From Candidatus Heimdallarchaeota archaeon (GTDB lineage: Archaea; Asgardarchaeota; Heimdallarchaeia; Heimdallarchaeales; Heimdallarchaeaceae): DNA of 5,067 bases. How positions within the stretch are numbered: position 1 is the first letter of the stretch; each line of letters starts with the position of its first letter. Both the position numbers and the translations under genes were made by a program. The DNA lies in the NCBI GenBank assembly GCA_030603505.1, contig JAUVXQ010000104.1, positions 1 to 5,067 on the forward strand, given 5' to 3'. Below are positions 1-5,067 of this stretch, in pieces. The notes under the pieces were generated by a model that made no database searches, had not been told where the DNA came from, and was given only the letters and a program-made list of their open reading frames with translations.

Positions 1-354
1 GATTAAAACATAAGATTTGAACAAGCCAAAAGATTTCTGTCTTTTACTCATAAACGGTTAATTCAAGAAGCACTTATTAATGTACTCAGAAATTTACAAA
101 ATAATTTCTTGATATTTGTTTAATCTAATTTAGCATCTGTAAAAACTAGTTCTGGGATTTTACATGAAAATATTATCGACATATTGATTTAAAAAAGCTC
201 CAGAAGATGGACTGTATTAGCTTTCTATGACGATATAGGTTGTTATCCTAATAGTGAGCTAGCAACTTTTATTGTGAAAATAAAGTGATATTGATCTGTA
301 CTTGGAATTATGATGAATAAAAGAATAAAAAGAAAAACAAGATAAAGATTAGAA
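1..354. other. Gene-free stretch, no supported feature apart from a T-tract at its right end
   Basis: No convincing coding sequence is visible on either strand. The plus frame beginning at base 1 has only four stops in the first 290 bases (at 4, 121, 190 and 286), giving three short open pieces of roughly 30 to 40 codons. None resembles a family I recognise, so an eroded gene is possible but unproven. On the minus strand an ATG at 49-51 opens a frame that runs off the left edge (begins MSKRQKSF). It has no Shine-Dalgarno sequence, only a weak TATA-like TTAATAA some 25 bases upstream, and is too short to judge. An ATGATGA at 310-316 matches a C box, but no D box follows at a usable distance. 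I see no tRNA, repeat or CRISPR unit. Confidence 0.5.
318..345 (-). terminator. T-rich terminator of the metallo-hydrolase gene
   Basis: Read on the minus strand, the bases just after the metallo-hydrolase stop codon contain several runs of T (such as TTGTTTTTCTTTTTATTC) with no clear hairpin. This is the usual form of an intrinsic terminator in archaea. The call rests on composition and position only. Confidence 0.4.
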
Positions 355-1035
355 CTAGTCTTCTTCAATTTCTAGAGTTTCAACCTGGAAACCAGGTAAT
401 TTATCTTTAAACTCATTTATGTATTCTAACTCACCAATTCCTCGTCCGACATGCATAGGAATTGAAACCTCAGCTTTGATCACCTTAGCAGCTTCTACAG
501 CTTCTTCTACGTCCATCACATAAGTTCCAGAAACAGGAATTAGAGCAATAGTAGGTTTTAGATTTTCCATTTCAGGAATCTTATCAGTGTCACCACAGTG
601 ATAAATTACAATTCCATCTATATCTAATATTGTTCCTATGTGTCCAGATTCTTTAGGGTGGAACGGTGTCTTTGTTTCAGGATCCCTAAATCTATGAGTA
701 TTGTAAGCAGCAATAGCTGAGATTCTTATCCACTCAAAAGTGATTGAACCTCTAGGATTTAGCTCCTTAACTTCTTTTTTTCTTTCGATTTCAGCTTTTA
801 ATTTTTCTTGGCAGATTTTTGGACCAATTAGGGTTGTATTGTCATCGCTTATAGAGTTTATAGCTTCAGGATTAAGATGGTCAAAATGTTCATGACTTGT
901 AACCACAATGTCAGCTTTGGGAAGAACGCTTTTAGCTAGTTTGAATGGATCAATATAGATGTTCTTTCCTTTTGCTTCAATCCAAAAAGCGTCATGACCA
1001 AGCCAGTGTATTTTAATTTCTTCATATTCAAACAT
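355..1035 (-). CDS. Metallo-beta-lactamase-fold metal-dependent hydrolase, UPF0173/UlaG-like
   Basis: A cytosolic metal-dependent hydrolase of unknown substrate, 226 residues from the chosen start, about the usual length for the UPF0173 group. Near the N-terminus it has the strand typical of the family (IHWLGHDAF, about residues 9-17). The metal-binding signature SHEHFDH lies at 47-53 (H48, H50, D52, H53). Candidate third histidines are in FHPKESGH (125-132), followed by YHCGDTD (145-151, D149) and PMHVG with H195 near the end. All expected metal ligands appear present. An upstream in-frame ATG at 1144-1146 would add 37 residues, but those do not look like the family. A TATA-like box about 30 bases before the ATG at 1033-1035 predicts transcription starting about 4 bases ahead of it, so the shorter form is preferred. 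It is transcribed alone and diverges from the HicB-like gene. There is no signal peptide. Relatives are annotated only as putative hydrolases; the fold is secure, the substrate is not. Confidence 0.9.
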   Translation of the reverse strand: MFEYEEIKIHWLGHDAFWIEAKGKNIYIDPFKLAKSVLPKADIVVTSHEHFDHLNPEAINSISDDNTTLIGPKICQEKLKAEIERKKEVKELNPRGSITFEWIRISAIAAYNTHRFRDPETKTPFHPKESGHIGTILDIDGIVIYHCGDTDKIPEMENLKPTIALIPVSGTYVMDVEEAVEAAKVIKAEVSIPMHVGRGIGELEYINEFKDKLPGFQVETLEIEED

Positions 1036-1060
1036 TTTAATCGTTGAAAAAGTAGACTTA

Positions 1061-1079
1061 GAATATATAACAGTTATCG
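1061..1079 (-). promoter_or_regulatory. Promoter of the metallo-hydrolase (TATA-like box)
   Basis: On the minus strand CGATAA (1074-1079) precedes TTATATATT (1062-1070) by three bases. The box centre is about 30 bases upstream of the ATG at 1033-1035, which predicts a leaderless or nearly leaderless transcript. The same CGATAA plus TTATATATT pair recurs on the opposite strand ahead of the HicB-like gene. A short inverted repeat, TGATT-AG-AATCA (1085-1096), lies between the two promoters and could be an operator, though its 5-base arms are weak evidence. Confidence 0.45.
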
Positions 1080-1154
1080 TTGATTGATTAGAATCATCAG
1101 ACAAATATTCTAAATTGAATCTTCGGATAAGAATTACATTCACCATAGTTATGC

Positions 1155-1170
1155 CGATAATTATATATTT
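1155..1170 (+). promoter_or_regulatory. Promoter of the HicB-like gene (TATA-like box)
   Basis: CGATAA directly followed by TTATATATTT, centred about 35 bases before the ATG at 1201. An archaeal start site some 26 bases downstream of the box centre would fall near 1192. That gives a leader of about 9 bases that begins at or next to the Shine-Dalgarno-like GGTGA. Confidence 0.45.
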
Positions 1171-1190
1171 CGTTTATCCTTTGAAATATT

Positions 1191-1195
1191 GGTGA
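1191..1195 (+). promoter_or_regulatory. Shine-Dalgarno site that decides the HicB-like start
   Basis: GGTGA matches the 16S anti-Shine-Dalgarno region and sits 5 bases before the ATG at 1201. It overlaps the alternative in-frame TTG (1189) and GTG (1192) codons, which have no such site upstream. This favours the ATG as the true start. Confidence 0.5.
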
Positions 1196-1200
1196 AGGAA

Positions 1201-1452
1201 ATGAAGAGGTTTACAATGATCATTGAAAAGGATCAAAAAGGCAATTTTATTGGTAATCTTGTCGAATTACCTGGATGTAGCACTACTGCAGAAGATGTAG
1301 AGGAACTTAGAAGCAACATGAAAAGCGCTATTTTTGTCCATATATCAATGGTAGAGGATTACAAAGAAAAAGAGCTTGAATTTATTGGTTTAGAAATGAT
1401 TAATATTCCTATTCGAGAACTTGAAAAGAATAGAAAAAACAAGGATAGTTAG
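1201..1452 (+). CDS. HicB-like small protein (HicB-type antitoxin fold), no HicA partner in view
   Basis: An 83-residue protein with the HicB layout. An N-terminal beta strand with the FTMIIEKDQKGNFIG pattern (residues 4-18) is followed by the hallmark ELPGC (22-26). Next comes an acidic amphipathic helix (EDVEELRSNMKSAIFVHI, about 31-48) and a charged tail (REL-EKNRKNKDS). In classical systems HicB neutralises HicA, a double-stranded-RNA-binding mRNA interferase, and often represses its own promoter through a C-terminal DNA-binding domain. Here no HicA-like gene is present on either side. Only 69 bases separate this gene from the convergent ABC gene, and the other neighbour is a divergent hydrolase. 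The protein also ends before any helix-turn-helix or ribbon-helix-helix could form. It may be a solitary HicB-fold protein with an unknown partner. Family assignment is good; an antitoxin role is not shown. Translation could also begin at TTG 1189 or GTG 1192, but spacing favours ATG. Confidence 0.75.
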   Translation: MKRFTMIIEKDQKGNFIGNLVELPGCSTTAEDVEELRSNMKSAIFVHISMVEDYKEKELEFIGLEMINIPIRELEKNRKNKDS

Positions 1453-1488
1453 GATAACAGCTCTGAAGAAACTAAGTAATAAACTGAA

Positions 1489-1509
1489 GAAAATATGTTA
1501 AAACAAAAG
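1489..1509 (-). terminator. T-rich end of the ABC ATPase transcript, in the convergent gap
   Basis: The 69-base gap between the convergent HicB-like and ABC genes (1453-1521) holds, on the minus strand, CTTTTGTTTTAACATATTTT, a T-rich stretch 13 bases past the ABC stop. On the plus strand the only candidate for the HicB-like gene is the weaker GGGCTTTTT at 1515-1523, which runs into the ABC 3' end. No stable hairpin is evident. Confidence 0.3.
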
Positions 1510-1521
1510 TGGAAGGGCTTT

Positions 1522-2841
1522 TTAATAGATTCGTTCTTCTCCTATAAATACAAAAGTTTCTTCTGGTTTAATGTATGCTGTTATTATATCTCCTACTACC
1601 ATTTTTGCATATTCTTCTGTTTTTTCAGCTACATCAATTAAGAGAATTGTATCGTCTTTAAGTTTCCCTGTTATTTTTACTTCTGTTCCCAAGTATTCTA
1701 TAGTATTAATTGTAACTTCAATAGGATTGTCGGTTTTGTCAATCACGCTAACATTATCAGGTCTAACTATCAAACTAACTTCAACACCAGAGTCTATAGT
1801 CTTTTGGGTTTTGAATTTAATGATTTCCCCACCCTTCAACTCTGCTGTATCACTAGATTTTACAATGCCTTTAAAAGTGCATGATGTTCCCATGAACTGT
1901 GCTACAAAGAGTGTATGGGGGTCAGAATACACCTCTGTAGGTGTTCCAAACTGTTCAATATTACCGATATTCATCACAGCGATTCGATCACTGATTGCTA
2001 GTGCTTCCTGTTGATCGTGAGTAACATAAATAGCTGTCATACCTATTTCTTTGATAATAGAACGAATTTCAGTTCGAAGCTCATGACGTAATTTAGCATC
2101 TAGATTAGATAAAGGCTCATCACAGAGCAAAACATCTGGTTCTACTACTATAGATCTGCAAAGGGCGATTCTTTGTTGTTGACCACCGGATAATTGAGTG
2201 GGTTGTTTTTTTGCTTGATCTTCAAGGTGTACCAATTTCAATACTTCGAAAACTCTTCTTCTCCTATAAGCCCATGAAGGATCTTTAGTTGCTTTAAAAT
2301 CAAGGTAAGTAAAGGTTGATTCTTCAAAAGTAAGTTTGAATCTTCTCAAGGGTACCTTAAGCCACCAAATAACTATTGCAGTTTTAGGTTTGTTCACTAA
2401 ATAAACTTCTTTTTCTTCTTTCAGACGTTTGGATACAGATTTATGTGTTTGAGGAACGAATATAAAGAAATGTTTTGCTATCAATATCAACTTTGTATAC
2501 CAAGGTTTTTCCTCATCTACTTTGTCTTTATCTCTCAATTTCAACCCATATTCAACATTCTTGAAAATTGACAGATGAGGCCATAAGGCATAATTCTGAA
2601 AAATCATAGCTGTATTCCTTTTTTGTGGTGGAAGGAGTGTTACTTCTTCTTCCCCTAGATAGATATTTCCTTCATAAGGTTCAACAAAGCCTGCAAGAGC
2701 TCTCAGAAGAGTTGTTTTACCACAACCTGATGGACCTAGAAGTGTAGTTATCTCACCATCACGAATATCTAAATCCAAATTTTCAAGAACTACAAAATCA
2801 CCATAAGCAATACTTACATTTGAATATTTGACTGAAACCAT
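1522..2841 (-). CDS. ABC importer ATP-binding protein (MalK/PotA/UgpC type) with a ~90-residue insertion
   Basis: The ATPase subunit expected to drive a binding-protein-dependent importer (sugar, polyamine, iron or similar), at the inner face of the membrane. Motifs of its 439 residues run in order. Walker A is GPSGCGKTT (36-44), the Q-loop FQNYALWPHLS (81-91, Q82), the signature LSGGQQQR (217-224), Walker B DVLLCDEP (236-243), the D-loop SNLD (245-248) and the switch histidine in YVTHD (H275). All catalytic residues are intact. A C-terminal TOBE-type regulatory domain (about 320-435) contains VRPDNVSV. The oddity is residues about 104-192, between YGLKLR and RRVFEVLKLVHLED, where relatives usually have only some ten residues. 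The insert is rich in basic and aromatic residues, with two hydrophobic stretches (about 115-130 and 154-170). No permease or binding-protein gene is adjacent, and both neighbours lie on the other strand, so it looks monocistronic. The transported substrate cannot be told from sequence. Confidence 0.92.
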   Translation of the reverse strand: MVSVKYSNVSIAYGDFVVLENLDLDIRDGEITTLLGPSGCGKTTLLRALAGFVEPYEGNIYLGEEEVTLLPPQKRNTAMIFQNYALWPHLSIFKNVEYGLKLRDKDKVDEEKPWYTKLILIAKHFFIFVPQTHKSVSKRLKEEKEVYLVNKPKTAIVIWWLKVPLRRFKLTFEESTFTYLDFKATKDPSWAYRRRRVFEVLKLVHLEDQAKKQPTQLSGGQQQRIALCRSIVVEPDVLLCDEPLSNLDAKLRHELRTEIRSIIKEIGMTAIYVTHDQQEALAISDRIAVMNIGNIEQFGTPTEVYSDPHTLFVAQFMGTSCTFKGIVKSSDTAELKGGEIIKFKTQKTIDSGVEVSLIVRPDNVSVIDKTDNPIEVTINTIEYLGTEVKITGKLKDDTILLIDVAEKTEEYAKMVVGDIITAYIKPEETFVFIGEERIY

Positions 2842-2883
2842 TTGAGCACAACTAGTATATTTTAGTTCCGATAGATAGATACC

Positions 2884-2900
2884 TTATAAAATATTTTCCT
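2884..2900 (-). promoter_or_regulatory. Candidate promoter of the ABC ATPase
   Basis: On the minus strand AGGAAAATATTTTATAA combines a purine-rich element with a TATA-like box centred about 46 bases before the start codon, predicting a leader of some 20 bases without a Shine-Dalgarno site. A second AT-rich element, TAAAATATA (2856-2864), is nearer but would place the start inside the coding sequence. The assignment between the two is uncertain. Confidence 0.35.
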
Positions 2901-2972
2901 TTAAATTCACATTTTGTAAAGCATCCTCTTCTTATTCCAACTAACAAAAAAATTCTAGTAATCATATGTTCA

Positions 2973-2989
2973 CAGCAAAGAATAAATAT
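2973..2989 (+). promoter_or_regulatory. Candidate promoter of the alpha-oxoamine synthase
   Basis: CAGCAAAG followed by AATAAATAT resembles a BRE plus TATA pair. The box centre near 2985 predicts a start near 3011, giving a leader of about 18 bases that just includes the Shine-Dalgarno site. The TATA match is imperfect. Confidence 0.3.
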
Positions 2990-3017
2990 CCCATATTATC
3001 TTTATGTCATAGCAAGA

Positions 3018-3023
3018 GAGGTG
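3018..3023 (+). promoter_or_regulatory. Shine-Dalgarno site of the alpha-oxoamine synthase
   Basis: GAGGTG is a full six-base match to the 16S anti-Shine-Dalgarno core, 5 bases before the ATG at 3029. It is the strongest ribosome-binding site in the window and fixes this start. Confidence 0.7.
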
Positions 3024-3028
3024 CCTAA

Positions 3029-4264
3029 ATGGCTAAAAGAAAACCTACAAAATTTTTAAAAGAAGAATATAAGCAAATACAAAAAGAAGGTAGAGAATGG
3101 GTTCACAGAAAATTAGAGACTCCTTCTGTTCCTAATGTTATAGTTGAAGGCAAAGAACTTTTGATGCTTTGTTCTAACAATTATTTGAATCTTTGTAATC
3201 ATCCTCACTTAAGAAAACGCGCAATAGAGGCAGTCGAAAAATACGGTGCAGGATCAGGTTCAGTTAGAGCTATTGCTGGTAATATGGTTATTCATGAAGA
3301 ATGGGAACAAAAACATGCAGAGTTCAAAGAGCAAGAAGCTGCAATTGTTTTCATGAGCGGTTTCATAGCTAATGAAGGAGCTATTCCACCCTTGGTACGA
3401 AGGGATGATTTTATCATAAGTGATGAATTAAATCATGGAAGTATCATTGATGGTGTGAGATTAACAAAAACTAAACGTTCAATATACAAGCACAATGATA
3501 TGGGTGAGCTTGAAGCCAGATTACAAGAAGCTGATAAAGAAGATCCAAATGGTGAAAAAAGGATACTTGTTCTAACAGACGGAGTATTTTCAATGGATGG
3601 AGATATGTCTCTTCTAGATGAAATACAGAAATTATGTGAAGAATATAGTGCGATGATTTTTGTTGATGACGCTCATGGAGATGGTGTTTTAGGTCGAGAT
3701 AAGAAAGGTAAGGGTATTGTAGACCATTTTGGTCTTCAAGGTAAAGTTCAAGTTGAAATGAACACTTACAGCAAAGCAATGGGTGTTGTTGGAGGTTCAA
3801 TAACTGGATCCAAAGATTTGATAAATTTCCTTAGAAATACTGCTCGTTCCTATCTTTTAAGTGGTTCTCCACCCCCTGCTATTGCAGGAGCTGCTATTGG
3901 TTCATTAGAAGTACTTAATCCTAATTCTGAGTACTTTGAGCCTGTCGTAGCAAAACTCTTGGATAATTGTGAATATTTCAAGAAAGAGATTGTAAATATT
4001 GGTTTCAGTCACCCAATTACAACTGCTGCTGCAAAATGTCCAACTGCTATTGTTCCTGTAATTTGCGGTGAAAATGAGACTGCTAAAAAGATGAGTGATC
4101 GTTTGATGGAAGAAGGGATTTTTGCTTTACCAATCATGTTTCCAATGGTACCTCGCGGAACATCAAGAATTAGAGTAATGATGAACGCTGGACTTACAAA
4201 AGAACATCTAGACCTATCTCTTAGGAAATTCGAAGATATTGGAAGAGAATTGAAAATCTTCTAA
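3029..4264 (+). CDS. kbl: PLP-dependent alpha-oxoamine synthase, glycine C-acetyltransferase-like
   Basis: A fold-type I PLP enzyme that condenses an amino acid with an acyl-CoA, or runs the reverse. The best match is glycine C-acetyltransferase (2-amino-3-ketobutyrate CoA ligase), which with CoA splits 2-amino-3-oxobutyrate into glycine and acetyl-CoA in threonine breakdown. At 411 residues it is close to the family norm of about 400. Landmarks are CSNNYLNL (48-55), SDELNHGSIIDGVRL (131-145, ring-stacking H136), TDGVFSMDGD (183-192) and VDDAH (212-216, D213 pairing with the PLP nitrogen). The Schiff-base lysine is K249 in TYSKAMGVVGG, and R380 in RGTSRIR is the likely carboxylate anchor. IIDGVRL and FSMDG favour KBL over serine palmitoyltransferase. 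The VDDAHG and TYSKA forms also occur in 8-amino-7-oxononanoate synthases, so bioF-like or other acyl chemistry is not excluded. No threonine dehydrogenase or biotin gene is adjacent. It is transcribed alone and converges on a lipid-kinase-like gene. Confidence 0.9.
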   Translation: MAKRKPTKFLKEEYKQIQKEGREWVHRKLETPSVPNVIVEGKELLMLCSNNYLNLCNHPHLRKRAIEAVEKYGAGSGSVRAIAGNMVIHEEWEQKHAEFKEQEAAIVFMSGFIANEGAIPPLVRRDDFIISDELNHGSIIDGVRLTKTKRSIYKHNDMGELEARLQEADKEDPNGEKRILVLTDGVFSMDGDMSLLDEIQKLCEEYSAMIFVDDAHGDGVLGRDKKGKGIVDHFGLQGKVQVEMNTYSKAMGVVGGSITGSKDLINFLRNTARSYLLSGSPPPAIAGAAIGSLEVLNPNSEYFEPVVAKLLDNCEYFKKEIVNIGFSHPITTAAAKCPTAIVPVICGENETAKKMSDRLMEEGIFALPIMFPMVPRGTSRIRVMMNAGLTKEHLDLSLRKFEDIGRELKIF

Positions 4265-4265
4265 T

Positions 4266-4294
4266 TCTGTTTTCTTTTTTTCTACTTCTTTTTT
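4266..4294 (+). terminator. T-tract terminator of the alpha-oxoamine synthase, overlapping the kinase 3' end
   Basis: Starting 2 bases after the synthase stop codon, the plus strand has consecutive T runs (TTTTC, seven Ts, then six Ts) without a hairpin, a typical archaeal U-tract terminator. Its distal part lies inside the convergent kinase gene, where the same bases encode the final lysines. Confidence 0.5.
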
Positions 4295-5067
4295 AAAACG
4301 GGAAAATCTCTATAGTAGAAGGATTCACCAAAATTGTTAATATATTCTCTATTTCTAGGAACAATTAAGTTAATAGCATCTTCTACATATTCTAAATTCA
4401 CTTTTAGATTTCGTATATTGAAGATTTCTCCTTCAGCTTCCCACGCTAAAGGTCTCTCTGACTCAATTGCAATTTTCTTCCCTCTTGTTAACCATACACC
4501 CCTCATATTTACATGCTTACCCGATGAGGTTTTTTTGAGCAATGCTATTCTTCTCAACCGTTTCAAGCCACAAGCAAGGACTATTCCAATATCCTTTTTC
4601 TTTCTCGCATAATAGGAATTTCCTGGTAGAATCTTGAAACCTGCTATTTCATCGCTAAAAGCTAATACAATTGCTGAAAGATCATCTATCTTCAGAGGTT
4701 CCTTATTATCTATATGTATGATTACTGGTGCATTTTTGAATTTAATTACATACTTAAGAGCTAGATAAGCATATTTAATAAAACCATTTTTAATCCATCT
4801 TGCTTCATTAATTGCTGCTGCTCCAGCTTCAGCTACGAAACCACCATCTACATGATCAAATGCATAATGCTCTTCATCTCCAGAACACTTAATTGCTGGA
4901 AAAGTTTCGCTGTGTCCTTCTAAAACAACTTCTAAGCTTTTCTCTAGATTGATTGGTATTGAATGTGTTCTACTCCAATCATTCATAGAACCTGCTGATA
5001 ATAATCCTAGTTTCACATCAGGACAATTTACTAAAACATCACCAATATTTGTAGCTGTACCATCCCC
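4282..5067 (-). CDS. Lipid-kinase-like protein (diacylglycerol/sphingosine kinase, YegS/LCB5 fold), 5' end cut by the window
   Basis: This is a partial gene. The frame stays open to base 5067, and the 261 visible residues begin with GDGT, the end of the GGDGT nucleotide-binding motif of the diacylglycerol kinase catalytic domain. A GTG at 5014-5016 could be mistaken for the start, but it lies 14 residues after that motif. The second family motif follows at 24-38 (SAGSMNDWSRTHSIP, normally close to GTGNDFAR.L.IP). Then come a domain-2 segment with FDHVDGGF (about 70-77), ILPGNSYYARKKKDIGIVL, and AWEAEGE (208-214). The last sits where the family has DGE: the glutamate is kept and the aspartate is Ala-Glu-shifted. 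About 60-80 residues are probably missing. The family phosphorylates lipids such as diacylglycerol or sphingoid bases using ATP at the membrane face; the substrate here is unknown. It is convergent with the synthase gene. The altered motifs leave some doubt about activity. Confidence 0.75.
   Translation of the reverse strand, partial: GDGTATNIGDVLVNCPDVKLGLLSAGSMNDWSRTHSIPINLEKSLEVVLEGHSETFPAIKCSGDEEHYAFDHVDGGFVAEAGAAAINEARWIKNGFIKYAYLALKYVIKFKNAPVIIHIDNKEPLKIDDLSAIVLAFSDEIAGFKILPGNSYYARKKKDIGIVLACGLKRLRRIALLKKTSSGKHVNMRGVWLTRGKKIAIESERPLAWEAEGEIFNIRNLKVNLEYVEDAINLIVPRNREYINNFGESFYYRDFPVLKKK

Noticed and set aside
1..51. Minus-strand frame starting at ATG 49-51 and leaving the window
   Set aside because: Only 17 codons are visible, with no Shine-Dalgarno site and no recognisable motif; it cannot be told from chance.
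310..316. ATGATGA resembling the C box of a C/D guide RNA
   Set aside because: No D box (CTGA) or C'/D' pair follows at a usable distance, and the surrounding sequence is a plain A-rich tract.
1571..2014. 147-codon open frame on the plus strand
   Set aside because: It lies antisense to the TOBE domain of the ABC ATPase and has a biased Ser/Thr/Ile composition typical of a shadow frame.
2263..2532. Intein within the ABC ATPase
   Set aside because: The insert is too short for even a mini-intein, is not at a catalytic motif, and lacks the boundary Cys/Ser and terminal His-Asn pattern.
2870..2881. Tandem GATA repeat (GATAGATAGATA)
   Set aside because: It is only three units in an AT-rich spacer, with no second copy or partner motif.
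3471..3800. 109-codon open frame on the minus strand
   Set aside because: It is antisense to the synthase catalytic core, is rich in Leu and His and matches no family; it is a shadow of the real gene.
4334..4612. 92-codon open frame on the plus strand
   Set aside because: It is antisense to the kinase-like gene, whose motifs and length identify it as the real coding strand.

Overview
The window is AT-rich with compactly packed genes, and its signals look archaeal. TATA-like boxes lie at the expected distance upstream of genes, two genes appear leaderless or nearly so, Shine-Dalgarno matches are short, and T-tracts follow genes in place of obvious hairpin terminators. An archaeon is therefore the best guess. 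An uncultured AT-rich lineage, possibly Asgard or Bathyarchaeia, would fit, but nothing here fixes the phylum.

Layout, left to right. Positions 1-354 hold no gene I can support. A metallo-beta-lactamase-fold hydrolase of the UPF0173/UlaG-like type follows on the minus strand (355-1035). It diverges from a small HicB-like protein on the plus strand (1201-1452) across an AT-rich region with two TATA boxes facing apart. The HicB-like gene converges on an ABC importer ATPase on the minus strand (1522-2841), which carries about 90 extra residues between its Q-loop and signature motif. A 187-base region separates the ATPase from a divergently transcribed PLP-dependent alpha-oxoamine synthase (3029-4264), closest in motif to glycine C-acetyltransferase (kbl). 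That gene converges, with only 17 bases between stop codons, on a minus-strand lipid-kinase-like protein (diacylglycerol/sphingosine kinase fold). The kinase is cut by the right edge, which falls inside its GGDGT nucleotide-binding motif.

No two neighbouring genes share a strand, so the window shows no operon and each gene seems to have its own promoter. Co-function is weakly supported at best. The most thought-provoking pairing is an acyl-CoA/amino-acid condensing enzyme beside a lipid kinase, the same two enzyme classes that begin and end sphingoid-base metabolism. The synthase motifs, however, favour the glycine/threonine (KBL) branch. The strongest structural oddity is the insertion in the ABC ATPase. 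I found no RNA gene, CRISPR array, insertion sequence or intact mobile element, and no clear sign of a wholly new system.
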